Shown here: piece by piece, positions 1 to 8,171 of the stretch
Layout: the number at the start of each line of letters is the position of its first letter
Position numbering within the stretch: position 1 is the first letter of the stretch
NCBI RefSeq assembly: GCF_029961765.1
Contig: NZ_CP124681.1
Span: 1,302,001 to 1,366,000 of the forward strand
DNA: 64,000 nucleotides
Direction: 5' to 3'
Source of the DNA: Nocardioides sp. QY071
Lineage (GTDB): Bacteria; Actinomycetota; Actinomycetes; Propionibacteriales; Nocardioidaceae
Program-made: the position numbers and the translations under genes
Notes under the pieces: model-generated
Told to the model about the DNA's origin: nothing
The model's input: the letters and a program-made list of their open reading frames with translations, nothing else
Database searches by the model: none

Positions 1-508
1 CCAGGTCGGCCTCGATCACCTTGGCCTCGGCGATCCGCAGGATCCGGCCCGGGGACTCCTGCACCGCGGCAGCGACCGCGGCATCGACCAGCCGGACAGC
101 ACCACGGTCCAGCTCCCGCGCCATCACGGCGATCTTGCGTGCCAGCCAGACCGGCATCCGCAGGTCGAGGACCAGGGCCCACAGCGACGGCAACCGGTGG
201 CGCAGGTCGAGCGCCGCGGCCGCGAGGTTCTGCGTGCCGATCTCCCCGGCGTGGAAGGCGATAGCCAGCTCGGCGATGCTGAGCTCGGCGACCGCGGGGG
301 TGCCGTCGCCGCCGAGCCGGACCAGCCGGTCACCACCCCACGTCACAGGTACGGCGCCCGGCCCGGTCTGCGGGTCGGTGCCGTTGCGGTCGCACCACGC
401 AAGGACCAGCAGGAGCTGGTCGACCTCGGCCTGGCGTCGTTCGCGAACGTTGGCCTCGGCGCGCGCCAACAGCTGTGCCGCCGTCAGCTCGCCGAGGTCC
501 CGGTTCAT
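1..508 (-). CDS. DUF222/13E12-family HNH endonuclease, N-terminal part (continues beyond the window)
   Basis: From an ATG at 508 the minus strand is open for 169 codons to the window edge, beginning MNRDLGELTAAQLLA. This is the DUF222 half of the family. It is a paralogue of the HNH protein at 39440-40876, sharing in the same order the blocks DPQTxPxAVPV, GGDGTP, DLRHRLP and ILxIAEAKVIEAD. The HNH nuclease half would lie to the left of position 1. A GTG at 514, two codons upstream, is an alternative start. No LexA box is visible upstream, unlike the 39.4 kb copy. These proteins are multicopy and mobile-looking in actinobacteria and their substrate is unknown. Confidence 0.8.
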   Translation of the reverse strand, partial: MNRDLGELTAAQLLARAEANVRERRQAEVDQLLLVLAWCDRNGTDPQTGPGAVPVTWGGDRLVRLGGDGTPAVAELSIAELAIAFHAGEIGTQNLAAAALDLRHRLPSLWALVLDLRMPVWLARKIAVMARELDRGAVRLVDAAVAAAVQESPGRILRIAEAKVIEADL

Positions 509-741
509 GCCCACAGCCGATCACGCACCCTCGACACAAAGGACGCGCTCGGATCCTCCTGTGGACTACGGCACCATCTCCTCGCCGGGGAGGCGGGCGG
601 CGAGGCGCTGCCGGATGGTCGCGGCCGCGAGGTTCGCTCGTTCGAGCGCGATGGTGGCACTGGCCGTGGCCGGCGGCGCGTCGTTGACCCGGTCATCGCT
701 GGTCGTTCGACACAGCGGACCGTTCGTCCCATGATGAAGAC

Positions 742-939
742 ATGTTCGTGCCGAACCGGATCGGACGCGGCCTCGGGCGGCGACAGAGCCGGGAGAAGCT
801 CGCGACGAGGAAGGTCGCCCGGGAACGGGCGCTGCAAAGGGCTGTCGAGCGCCCTGCTCGGGACCTCCACGACGAGCTGCCGGTTGTGCCGAGTCAGGGC
901 GACCTGATCTGCTTCAACGCGGCGATCCACCCCTGCTGA
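742..939 (+). CDS. Possible small hypothetical protein (65 aa)
   Basis: An ATG-started frame of 65 codons ends 27 nt before the cupin gene. About 86% of its third positions are G or C, which fits a coding frame here. The product is basic in its first half (many Arg) and resembles no family I recognise. No good ribosome-binding site precedes the ATG, and a longer frame exists on the opposite strand (505-930), so the call is weak. If it is not a gene, the stretch 509-966 holds nothing else I can identify. Confidence 0.25.
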   Translation: MFVPNRIGRGLGRRQSREKLATRKVARERALQRAVERPARDLHDELPVVPSQGDLICFNAAIHPC

Positions 940-966
940 TCGTCAGAGCGCACGAAGGAGCCCGAC

Positions 967-1293
967 ATGGAGTCCACGAACCTGACCACGCTGACCGACA
1001 GCCAGCTCGCGGCCGCGCGTGCGGCGAGCAGCGGCCGCGCGGCCGTCACCGTGTACGGCGGCCGCGAGCACCGCCTGCGCCAGACCCTGATCGCCCTGCG
1101 CGCGGGTGAGCGGCTCGGCGAGCACGACGCTCCGGAGGAGGCGACGTTGCAGGTGCTGGAGGGCGAGGTCGCGCTGCACGCGGGCGGGGAGACCTGGCAG
1201 GGCGTGGCCGGCGATCACGTCGTCATCCCGCCGCAGCGCCACGACCTGGAGGCGCTCAGCGACGCGGCAGTGCTCCTGACGGTGGCCAACTAG
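967..1293 (+). CDS. Small cupin-domain protein
   Basis: This 108-aa protein consists almost entirely of one cupin beta-barrel. The first cupin motif is degenerate (GEHDAPEEATLQVLEG, residues 51-66, with a single His at 53) and the second is GDHVVIPPQRHDLEAL (82-97). The loss of one metal His suggests a weak or altered metal site. A clear ribosome-binding site, GAAGGAG at 954-960, lies 6 nt before the ATG. It stands just ahead of the MobA-like gene, whose -10 element appears to overlap this gene's TAG stop. Similar proteins are annotated only as cupin-domain proteins, and the substrate is unknown. Confidence 0.75.
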   Translation: MESTNLTTLTDSQLAAARAASSGRAAVTVYGGREHRLRQTLIALRAGERLGEHDAPEEATLQVLEGEVALHAGGETWQGVAGDHVVIPPQRHDLEALSDAAVLLTVAN

Positions 1294-1296
1294 TCT
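1291..1296 (+). promoter_or_regulatory. Leaderless-type -10 hexamer (TAGTCT) before the MobA-like gene
   Basis: TAGTCT ends 6 nt before the GTG at 1303. Its first three bases are the stop codon of the cupin gene. The spacing puts the transcription start at or next to the start codon. Confidence 0.4.
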
Positions 1297-1302
1297 GCGT
1301 CC

Positions 1303-1863
1303 GTGGTCCACGGTCTCCTCCTCGCCGCCGGCGCGGGCCGCCGGATGGGCATGCCCAAGGCGCTGGTGCGCGACGCCGACGGCACTCCCTGGCTGACGCG
1401 GTCGGTGCGCGTGCTGCGCGACGGTGGTTGCGCTGAGGTCGTGGTGGTGCTGGGGGCGGGTGCCGATGAGGCCGAGCCGCTGCTCGAGGGGCTTGCCGGT
1501 GTCAGCACCATTCGTTCGGAGGACTGGTCCTCCGGCATGGGTGCCTCGCTCGCCACCGGTCTCGCGGTGCTCGCCCCCGGAGTCGCCGAGGCCGCCCTCG
1601 TCCACCTCGTCGACCTTCCCGACGTCACGGCGGAGGTCGTCGACCGCGTCCTGACGACGGTCGCCTGCGGCACCGCGGCCCTCGCCCGGGCGTCGTACGA
1701 CGGCACGCCGGGGCACCCCGTCCTGATCGGACGCGACCACTGGTCCGGCGTGGTCGAGAGCGCGGCGGGCGACCGGGGCGCGCGGGCCTTCCTCGCGGCG
1801 CACGACGTCACTCTCGTCGAGTGCGGCGATCTCGCCACGGGGGCCGACGTCGATCGGCGATGA
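1303..1863 (+). CDS. MobA-like nucleotidyltransferase (MocA/CoxI-associated type)
   Basis: The 186-aa protein starts at GTG with the NTP-transferase signature LLAAGAGRRMGMPKA (residues 6-20). It has an acidic metal loop, VHLVDLPDVT (100-109), and a GHPV motif near 137-140, as in cytidylyl- and guanylyltransferases that mature the molybdopterin cofactor. Next to MoxR, CoxE-like and XdhC genes, the likely role is cofactor nucleotide transfer for a xanthine or CO dehydrogenase-type enzyme. Which nucleotide is used cannot be read from the sequence. The start is supported by a -10 hexamer 6 nt upstream and no Shine-Dalgarno sequence. Confidence 0.8.
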   Translation: MVHGLLLAAGAGRRMGMPKALVRDADGTPWLTRSVRVLRDGGCAEVVVVLGAGADEAEPLLEGLAGVSTIRSEDWSSGMGASLATGLAVLAPGVAEAALVHLVDLPDVTAEVVDRVLTTVACGTAALARASYDGTPGHPVLIGRDHWSGVVESAAGDRGARAFLAAHDVTLVECGDLATGADVDRR

Positions 1864-1904
1864 GATCGGCAACAGTTGCCAACCTCCCGCCAACGACCGC
1901 CCCC

Positions 1905-1910
1905 TAGCCT
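1905..1910 (+). promoter_or_regulatory. Leaderless-type -10 hexamer (TAGCCT) before the MoxR gene
   Basis: TAGCCT ends 6 nt before the ATG at 1917 and there is no purine-rich ribosome-binding site. The three-gene operon 1917-5024 probably starts here. Confidence 0.4.
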
Positions 1911-1916
1911 TGAAGC

Positions 1917-2795
1917 ATGGACACCCGCGTCGCCGACCTCGCCCGCCGGCTGGAGGAGACGGGCTACCTGGCCGACGAGGAACTCGCGACCGTCCTCTTC
2001 CTGTCGCTGGAGATGTCGCGGCCCCTGCTCCTCGAGGGCGAGCCGGGCACCGGCAAGACGGCGCTGGCCGAGGCGATCGCGGAGAGCCTCGACCGGCCGC
2101 TGATCCGGCTGCAGTGCTACGAGGGGATCGACGCGACGCAGGCGCTCTACGACTGGGACTTCCCGCGCCAGATCCTGCACCTGCGGGCCCTCGAGGCGCT
2201 GTCGGGAAGCGCCAAGGGTGACGTCGAGGAGGCCGAGATGAGCCTGTACGACGAGCGCTTCCTCCTCGCGCGGCCGGTGCTGGCCGCGCTGCAGCAGAGC
2301 CCCGCGGTGCTGCTCATCGACGAGGTGGACCGCGCCGACGACGAGTTCGAGGCGTTCCTGCTGGAGGTCCTCTCGACCTTCCAGGTGACCATCCCCGAGC
2401 TCGGCACGGTCCAGGCGGCGACGCCGCCGACGGTCGTGCTCACCTCCAACCGCACCCGCGAGCTGCACGACGCGCTCAAGCGGCGATGCCTCTACCACTG
2501 GATCGACCACCCGGGCCTCGAGCGCGAGGTCGCGATCGTCCGCTCCCGGGCGCCCGAGGTCGGCGCGACCCTGGCCCGCCAGGTGGTGGAGGTCGTGCAG
2601 CAGCTGCGCGCCGGCACCGACCTGCTCAAGCCGCCGGGGGTCGCCGAGACCCTCGACTGGGCGCGGGCCCTGCAGCACCTCGGCACCACCGACCTCGACG
2701 TCGAGACGGCGGCGCGGACCCTCGGTGCGCTGGTGAAGTACCGCGACGACGCCGAGCGGGTGCGCGCCGCGCTCGACCGGATGCTGGCGCGATGA
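1917..2795 (+). CDS. MoxR-family AAA+ ATPase (CoxD-like)
   Basis: The 292-aa protein has Walker A GEPGTGKT (41-48), Walker B LLIDEVDRAD (132-141), a sensor-1 segment (LTSNRTREL) and the KRRC arginine motif. This is the MoxR/CoxD layout. MoxR ATPases remodel or insert metal centres together with a VWA-domain partner. That partner follows directly, its ATG overlapping this gene's TGA (ATGA at 2792-2795), so the two are translationally coupled. With XdhC downstream, the set resembles the coxDEF-type maturation module of CO dehydrogenase and xanthine dehydrogenases. The protein is cytoplasmic. Confidence 0.9.
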   Translation: MDTRVADLARRLEETGYLADEELATVLFLSLEMSRPLLLEGEPGTGKTALAEAIAESLDRPLIRLQCYEGIDATQALYDWDFPRQILHLRALEALSGSAKGDVEEAEMSLYDERFLLARPVLAALQQSPAVLLIDEVDRADDEFEAFLLEVLSTFQVTIPELGTVQAATPPTVVLTSNRTRELHDALKRRCLYHWIDHPGLEREVAIVRSRAPEVGATLARQVVEVVQQLRAGTDLLKPPGVAETLDWARALQHLGTTDLDVETAARTLGALVKYRDDAERVRAALDRMLAR

Positions 2796-3913
2796 CCATC
2801 GCGACCCTGACCCACCAGCCCGACGAGATCCTCCTGGGCTTCGCCACCGCGCTCCGGGCGGCCGGCGTACCCGTCACCCAGGACCGCACCCGCGCCTACC
2901 TCGACGCGGTCGCCCTCGTCGGCCTCGGCGACCGTACGGCGACCCGCGCGGCCGGGCGCGCGACGCTGTGCGCGACCCCGGAGGACCTCGAGCGCCACGA
3001 CCGGGTGTTCGACGAGTGGTTCAACCGCGACAACACCACGCCGACGGTCCGGCCGCGGCACGCCCAGCAGCAGCCGTCCGCGGCCCTGCTGCCCGACGAG
3101 CAGTCGGCGGCGGGGAGCGGGCCGGACGAGGACGACGACCCGGTCAAGGCGGCCGCCAGCGCGATCGAGGTGCTGCGCCACCGCGACGTCGCGACCATGG
3201 ACCCGGCCGACCGGGTCCGGCTCGCGAGCATGTTCAGCACGCTGCGGGTCGTGCTGCCCACCCGCCCGACCGCGCGTCGTACGCCGCACCGCCGCGGCGA
3301 TGTCGACGCCTCCCGCACGCTGCGCGCCAGCCTGCGCCGGATGGGCGAGCCGGCCGAGATCCACCGCCGCCGGCGAGCGACCCGGCCGCGGCGCGTCGTC
3401 CTGCTGGTCGACGTGTCCGGCTCGATGAGCGGGTACGCCGACGCGCTGCTCCGCCTGTGCCACCGGGTCGTCACCGCCGGCCCCGGCGTCGAGGTGTTCA
3501 GCCTCGGCACCCGGCTGACCCACCTGACCCGCGCGCTGCGGCGCCGCGACCCGGACCGGGCGATCGCGGCGGCGGGCGACGTCGTACCGGACTGGTCGGG
3601 CGGCACCCGGCTCGGCGAGACGTTGAAGGCGTTCGTCGACCGCCACGGCCGGCGCGGGATGGCCCGTGGCGCGGTCGTCGTGGTCTTCAGCGACGGCTGG
3701 GAGCGCGGCGACACCGCCCTCCTCGCCGAGCAGGTCGACCGGCTGCACCGGCTGGCCCACAAGGTCGTCTGGGTCAACCCCCACCGCGGCAAGGACGGCT
3801 ATGCCCCGGTGCAGCAGGGGATCGTCGCCGTCCTGCCCCATGTCGACGCGTTCCTCGCCGGCCACTCGCTGGCGACCTTCGCGGACCTGTTGGAGGAGGT
3901 ACGCCGTGCGTGA
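2792..3913 (+). CDS. VWA-domain CoxE-like protein
   Basis: The ATG at 2792 overlaps the MoxR stop and gives 373 aa. The N-terminal 60 residues carry a helical segment typical of CoxE. An acidic, low-complexity linker follows (about 100-120), then a VWA domain with the MIDAS motif DVSGSMS (207-213) and later conserved Thr (GGTRLGE) and Asp (FSDGWERGD). CoxE proteins work with the MoxR partner in maturing molybdenum hydroxylases. The end overlaps the XdhC start by 8 nt, so the three genes form one coupled operon. Confidence 0.88.
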   Translation: MTIATLTHQPDEILLGFATALRAAGVPVTQDRTRAYLDAVALVGLGDRTATRAAGRATLCATPEDLERHDRVFDEWFNRDNTTPTVRPRHAQQQPSAALLPDEQSAAGSGPDEDDDPVKAAASAIEVLRHRDVATMDPADRVRLASMFSTLRVVLPTRPTARRTPHRRGDVDASRTLRASLRRMGEPAEIHRRRRATRPRRVVLLVDVSGSMSGYADALLRLCHRVVTAGPGVEVFSLGTRLTHLTRALRRRDPDRAIAAAGDVVPDWSGGTRLGETLKAFVDRHGRRGMARGAVVVVFSDGWERGDTALLAEQVDRLHRLAHKVVWVNPHRGKDGYAPVQQGIVAVLPHVDAFLAGHSLATFADLLEEVRRA

Positions 3914-5024
3914 GGTACTGCCCCAGCTGCTGGCCTGGTGGGAGGCCGGGGAGACGGTCGGGATGGGCACCGTGGTGGCCACCTTCCGCTCCGCCCCGCG
4001 ACCGCCGGGCGCCTCGATGCTGGTCGGGCCCGACGCGTCCGCGGTCGGCTCGGTGTCGGGCGGCTGCGTCGAGGGCGCGGTCTACGACCTGGCCCAGGAG
4101 GTCGCCACCACCGGCACCCCGACCCTGCAGCGCTACGGCGTCTCCGACGACGACGCCTTCGCCGTCGGCCTGACCTGCGGCGGCATCCTCGACGTCTACG
4201 TCGAGAAGGTGAGCCGCGAGACCTTCCCCGAGCTCGCCGACATCGCGGCCGACATCGAGGCCGGCCGCCCGGTCGCGGTGGCCACCGTCGTCGACCACCC
4301 CGACCCGGCGTACCTCGGCCGGCGGGTGGTCATCCGTCCCGACGAGCCGGCCACCGGCTCCCTGGGCAGTCCGCGCATCGACGACGCCGTGCGCGACGAC
4401 GCCCTCGGCCTGCTCGCCGCCGGCCACAACGGCACCCTGTCCTACGGCCCCGACGGCGAGCGGCGCGGCGAGGGGATGAGGGTGTTCGTGTGGGCCTTCG
4501 CCCCGGCGCCGCGGATGCTGGTCTTCGGCGCCATCGACTTCGCCGCCGCGGTCGCCCGGGTCGGCGGCTTCCTCGGCTACCACGTGACGGTGTGCGACGC
4601 GCGGCCCGTGTTCGCGACGACCAGCCGGTTCCCCGGCGCCGACGAGGTGGTCGTCGAGTGGCCGCACCGCTACCTCGCCGCCGAGCAGGAGGCCGGACGG
4701 GTCGATGCCCGCACGGTCATCGCGGTCCTGACGCACGACCCGAAGTTCGACGTACCGCTCCTCGAGGTCGCACTGCGCCTGCCGGAGGTCGGGTACGTCG
4801 GTGCGATGGGCTCACGCCGTACCCACGACGACCGGATGGACCGGCTGCGCGAGGCAGGCCTGGGCGACGACGAGCTCGGCCGGCTGCGCAGCCCGATCGG
4901 CCTCGACCTCGGCGCCCGCACGCCCGAGGAGACCGCGATCAGCATCGCCGCCGAGATCGTCGCCGGTCGCTGGGGCGGCTCGGGGGAGCCGCTGGGTGTG
5001 CTCAGCGGCCGCATCCACGCCTGA
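3906..5024 (+). CDS. XdhC/CoxI-family molybdenum-cofactor maturation protein
   Basis: A GTG at 3906 lies inside the end of the VWA gene and gives 372 aa. The N-terminal XdhC domain has GSVSGGCVEGAV and LTCGGILDVYVE, where conserved Cys residues are thought to help load sulfurated Mo cofactor. The C-terminal Rossmann domain begins MLVFGAIDFAAAVARVGG and carries the GAMGSRRTHDDRMDRL motif of the family. XdhC binds and inserts the sulfurated cofactor into xanthine dehydrogenase-type enzymes. No structural subunit lies within 1.3 kb on the left or anywhere to the right in the window. Confidence 0.9.
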   Translation: MREVLPQLLAWWEAGETVGMGTVVATFRSAPRPPGASMLVGPDASAVGSVSGGCVEGAVYDLAQEVATTGTPTLQRYGVSDDDAFAVGLTCGGILDVYVEKVSRETFPELADIAADIEAGRPVAVATVVDHPDPAYLGRRVVIRPDEPATGSLGSPRIDDAVRDDALGLLAAGHNGTLSYGPDGERRGEGMRVFVWAFAPAPRMLVFGAIDFAAAVARVGGFLGYHVTVCDARPVFATTSRFPGADEVVVEWPHRYLAAEQEAGRVDARTVIAVLTHDPKFDVPLLEVALRLPEVGYVGAMGSRRTHDDRMDRLREAGLGDDELGRLRSPIGLDLGARTPEETAISIAAEIVAGRWGGSGEPLGVLSGRIHA

Positions 5025-5084
5025 GCAGCGCTTCTCCACAGGTCCGCCGGACTTCCTTGACTTCCGCGGGGACGTGGTGTCAGA

Positions 5085-5116
5085 TGTGTCTGCCCATACG
5101 AAGATGGGCAGACACA
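5085..5116. promoter_or_regulatory. Perfect 13-bp inverted repeat upstream of a secreted-protein gene
   Basis: Arms TGTGTCTGCCCAT (5085-5097) and ATGGGCAGACACA (5104-5116) are exact reverse complements around a 6-nt loop. The element lies 61 nt after xdhC and 21 nt before the next ATG. There is no T-run, so an operator or 5'-leader hairpin is more likely than an intrinsic terminator. Confidence 0.6.
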
Positions 5117-5137
5117 GATGATCTCGGGAGTCCAGTC

Positions 5138-5611
5138 ATGCACATTCATTCCTCGGCACTGACCCGCTGGATCGGCGCTCCGGCGGTGACGGCGGCACTG
5201 GTGGTCGTCGGCACGGCAGTGCCGGCGCTCGCGTCCACCTACTACTCGGCGGCCAACCCGCTCCAGGCGATCCAGGACGGGAAGTCGCAGGCCGAGTCGT
5301 TCGGCGCCTTCTCGATCAAGAACCTGTCCTACGCCCACAACGGCTACAGCTACCGCGACCCGCGCGCGGGAGGCGACGCGGTCTACGTCGAGACGTTCTA
5401 CGACTGGTACCAAGGCTCGACGCTCAAGTCGCAGGTCGGGACCGACACCAGCCCGAAATACGCCCAGTCGGCCTGGACCGCCAGTGCCGATCAGCAGGTC
5501 CTCTACATCGGGGGCAACGGGGTGCGCATCTCCACGAACGTGTGCGAGGACCACGGCGCACTGGTCAAGGACCCGTGCAGCATCAAGCCGACCAAGTTCT
5601 TCAACTACTGA
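5138..5611 (+). CDS. Secreted protein of unknown function (157 aa)
   Basis: The ATG at 5138 gives a 157-aa protein with a signal peptide: a short N-terminus, a hydrophobic stretch APAVTAALVVVGTAVPALAS (14-33) and an A-x-A type cleavage site. The mature part is about 125 aa, rich in Tyr, Ser and Asp, with two Cys near the end (NVCEDHG and DPCSIK) that may form a disulfide. It ends in a KFFNY tail. I do not recognise the family. A 13-bp perfect hairpin sits directly upstream. The next gene, an ABC ATPase, starts 12 nt after the stop. Confidence 0.7.
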   Translation: MHIHSSALTRWIGAPAVTAALVVVGTAVPALASTYYSAANPLQAIQDGKSQAESFGAFSIKNLSYAHNGYSYRDPRAGGDAVYVETFYDWYQGSTLKSQVGTDTSPKYAQSAWTASADQQVLYIGGNGVRISTNVCEDHGALVKDPCSIKPTKFFNY

Positions 5612-5623
5612 GGCCGGGTCGGG

Positions 5624-6349
5624 TTGTCGCTCTCGGTGGCCTGCAGTCATCACTACGGCCTGGGAGAGCCCGTGCTCGTCGACGTCGACCTCGTGTCGCG
5701 TCCTGGGGTCACCGGGCTGCTCGGCGTCAACGGGGCGGGGAAGACCACCCTTCTTCGCGTGATGGCGGGGAGCCTGCGGCCGAGCTCGGGGGACGCGCTG
5801 GTCGACGGGACGTCGCTCTACGGGCGTCGCCGCCGGCAGGCATTGTCCCGCGTCGGCTACATGCCCCAGCACTTCGACGCACCCCCACGCGCGAGCGTCA
5901 GCGACGTGCTGCGCTACCTCGGCTGGATGAGAGGGCTCGATGCGCGGCAGGCCCGGACCGCCGCGGCCCGGCTGCTCGAGGTGGTCGGCCTGGCCGACCG
6001 GGCCGGCGCGCCGATGGGCTCGTTGTCGGGCGGCATGAAGCGGCGCGTCGGATTCGCGCAGAGCCTGATGGCCGATCCCGACGTGCTGCTGCTCGACGAG
6101 CCCACCACGGGCCTCGACCCCGAGCAGCGGGTGGCGATGCGCGAGGTCATCGCAGCGCAGGAGCGCCAGGGAGTGACCGTGGTCAGCAGTCACCTGATCG
6201 AGGACATCTCGACCCTCGCCGACCATCTGGTGGTCCTGGAGCAGGGGCAGGTGCTGTTCGACGACAGCATGGCCGCGTTCCGGGCGACGTCCGAGGGCAC
6301 CGACGAGGAGCGCTTCCTGCGGCTCATCACCACCGGGCGGCGCGGATGA
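5624..6349 (+). CDS. ABC transporter ATP-binding protein
   Basis: The 241-aa protein has Walker A GVNGAGKTT (34-42), signature LSGGMKRR, Walker B VLLLDEPTTGLD and a switch His (SSHLIED), as in ABC-2-type export ATPases. The annotated start is a TTG at 5624, and no better start lies downstream before Walker A. Its TGA overlaps the ATG of the membrane subunit (ATGA at 6346-6349). The substrate is unknown. The two following genes both encode membrane proteins and probably complete the transporter. Confidence 0.85.
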   Translation: MSLSVACSHHYGLGEPVLVDVDLVSRPGVTGLLGVNGAGKTTLLRVMAGSLRPSSGDALVDGTSLYGRRRRQALSRVGYMPQHFDAPPRASVSDVLRYLGWMRGLDARQARTAAARLLEVVGLADRAGAPMGSLSGGMKRRVGFAQSLMADPDVLLLDEPTTGLDPEQRVAMREVIAAQERQGVTVVSSHLIEDISTLADHLVVLEQGQVLFDDSMAAFRATSEGTDEERFLRLITTGRRG

Positions 6350-7617
6350 GGCGCGGTTGGCTGTGGTGGTCCCGCCGCGACGGCGTGGTCCTCGCCGGCC
6401 TCTGCCTGGCAGCGGGTGTCGGCTTCATGATGCTGTCCGGTGCGCCATGGCTGGGATCGTGGAAGATGGCGCTCGACTGGGCGAGCGGGACCGCCATCCT
6501 CATCGGTCCGGTGGCCGCCGGGCTGACCGCGTGGCGCTACTCCCGGGTCGCCGGGCTCGGCCTCGCCGGGCTCGCCGCCCAGACTTCGCGGGGGAGTCGT
6601 GGGTGGCTGGAGCCGGCGCTGGCCACCTGGCTGGTCGCCTGCGCGGTGATGCTGGTCATCGCCGTGGCGGCCACGACACTGGCCCTGTTCCACGGGTCGG
6701 TGGCTGCTCCATCCCAGGGGGTCATCCTCCTCCTGGGATGGAGCACGCTCGCCGCTCAGGTGCTCGTCGGGGCCTACGTCGGCGCCCGGTTCCCCGGCCC
6801 GTGGGCGCCACCGGTGTCGGCCGTGCTGGTGTTCTGTCTCAGCACCTTCTCCTCCAGCGCGTTGATCCCCGAGACGTTCCGCACCGGCGGGATCACGGGG
6901 CCGATGATCGGGGAGCTCTACGTGGTGCCAGTGGTCCTCGCGCAGGCGGCGATCGGCCTCGGGCTGGCCATGCTCCTGCTCCTCGGCGTCCGGTCCAGGG
7001 CGGCGCCGGTCGGGAGCCGTGTGCTCGCGGTGCTGGTCGTGCTGGCCGTCGGGGTGGGCGCGTGGTGCTGGATCGGCGGTACGGCGGACGCGAGCCGGCT
7101 GCGCGCCGTACCGGTGCCGTTGGTCTGCGACGACGACGGCGTGCCCGAGGTGTGCGTGGCGCGGGAGACGAGCCGCCCGCTGCACGCCGTGGCCGATGCC
7201 CTGCGCGCGGCGGCGGAGCCGTTGCGGGCGGCCGGGGTCACGCTGCCGGCGCGCTGGGAGCCGGAGGTCGGTCCTCGGCCCCACCCCGCTCACACCGGTG
7301 TCCTCACCTTCGTCGACGTGGGCGAGACGAGTGCCGGTGCGAACCGTCAGGCCGTCTTGTTCTCCTTGGCGTCGCCGGCGCCCTGCGCGTCCTTCCGCAG
7401 CAACCATGCCGACCAGACGGCGCTCCAGGCGCAGTCGGTCCTGATCCGGTGGCTCGACCTCGCGACCCGGCCGAGCCGCTCCGACGGAGGCACGCTCGAC
7501 ACCTGGTTGCTCACCGACGAGGCCACGACCTGGGCCGCCCAGACCTATCCCGCCCTGGCGTCGTGCACCCTGGCGGACATCGTCCTCCCCGCCGCCGCTC
7601 CCCAGTGGGGGGAGTGA
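6346..7617 (+). CDS. ABC transporter membrane protein with large C-terminal domain
   Basis: The 423-aa protein is translationally coupled to the ATPase. I count about six or seven hydrophobic segments in residues 13-245, including AGLCLAAGVGFMML and VLAVLVVLAVGVGAWCWIGG. A soluble domain of about 175 aa follows, containing several Cys (VCDDDG, EVCVARE, PCASF, SCTLAD). This suggests an ABC-2-like permease with an extracytoplasmic domain. I recognise no characterised homologue. The next membrane gene is in the same reading frame, directly after this TGA. Confidence 0.7.
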   Translation: MRRGWLWWSRRDGVVLAGLCLAAGVGFMMLSGAPWLGSWKMALDWASGTAILIGPVAAGLTAWRYSRVAGLGLAGLAAQTSRGSRGWLEPALATWLVACAVMLVIAVAATTLALFHGSVAAPSQGVILLLGWSTLAAQVLVGAYVGARFPGPWAPPVSAVLVFCLSTFSSSALIPETFRTGGITGPMIGELYVVPVVLAQAAIGLGLAMLLLLGVRSRAAPVGSRVLAVLVVLAVGVGAWCWIGGTADASRLRAVPVPLVCDDDGVPEVCVARETSRPLHAVADALRAAAEPLRAAGVTLPARWEPEVGPRPHPAHTGVLTFVDVGETSAGANRQAVLFSLASPAPCASFRSNHADQTALQAQSVLIRWLDLATRPSRSDGGTLDTWLLTDEATTWAAQTYPALASCTLADIVLPAAAPQWGE

Positions 7618-7659
7618 GCGATCGCCGTCTTCCTGCGCGCCAACGGCTTCCACGTCACG

Positions 7660-8139
7660 ATGCCGCTCGCACTGGTGCTCGGGTTCTGCCTCAACCTCGT
7701 GCCGACCGTCCGGGTGTCCTTCCCGGCCCTGCCCAGCGCGGTCCTCGTGGGCCTGCTGGTCCCCGGCACGGTCACCCTGCTCCTCGGCTGGACCCTGGTC
7801 GACCGGTGGCCGACGACCGAGCTAGCGCTCTCCCGTCAGGGGCCCGGGATCGTCGCGGTGCGGGTGGGGGCGACGATCGTGGCGTGCCTGGTCGCCGCCG
7901 CGGTCGCCAGCCTGGCCGAGGACCACCACGCGGTCGCCGGCACCTGCTGGCTGCTGACACTCGCCCTGGGCGTCGAGCTGGTGCTTCCCGGCTACTGGTG
8001 GACCGCGGTGCTCGTCGGTCAGGGCGCGCTGCTCCACGCCGACTACCACCACGTCGTCTGGGCCGGTGTTCTCACCTCGACGTTCCCGGCAGGCATCGCC
8101 CTCGTCGTGGCGGCGGGTGCCGCGGTGGCGAGGGGGTGA
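7660..8139 (+). CDS. Membrane protein, third component of the ABC system (start uncertain)
   Basis: From the first ATG at 7660 the product is 159 aa with about five hydrophobic segments (for example LALVLGFCLNLVP and GIALVVAAGAAVA). The frame is already open from 7618, directly after the previous gene's TGA and in the same frame. Codons 7621-7659 read like a natural N-terminus (IAVFLRANGFHVT), but they contain no ATG or GTG. A purine-rich GGGGGGAG at 7607-7613 is well placed for an ATC at 7621 and badly placed for 7660. The function follows from its neighbours only. Confidence 0.65.
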   Translation: MPLALVLGFCLNLVPTVRVSFPALPSAVLVGLLVPGTVTLLLGWTLVDRWPTTELALSRQGPGIVAVRVGATIVACLVAAAVASLAEDHHAVAGTCWLLTLALGVELVLPGYWWTAVLVGQGALLHADYHHVVWAGVLTSTFPAGIALVVAAGAAVARG

Positions 8140-8159
8140 TCGCGGTCACAGCCACGGAG

Positions 8160-8165
8160 TAGGGT
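8160..8165 (+). promoter_or_regulatory. Leaderless-type -10 hexamer (TAGGGT) before the GAF regulator
   Basis: TAGGGT ends 6 nt before the ATG at 8172, with no Shine-Dalgarno sequence between them. Confidence 0.4.
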
Positions 8166-8171
8166 TCGATC

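Noticed and set aside
505..930. Minus-strand 141-codon frame opposite the possible small gene at 742-939
   Set aside because: No family resemblance, Arg/Ser/Pro-rich composition typical of GC-driven shadows, and no ribosome-binding site.
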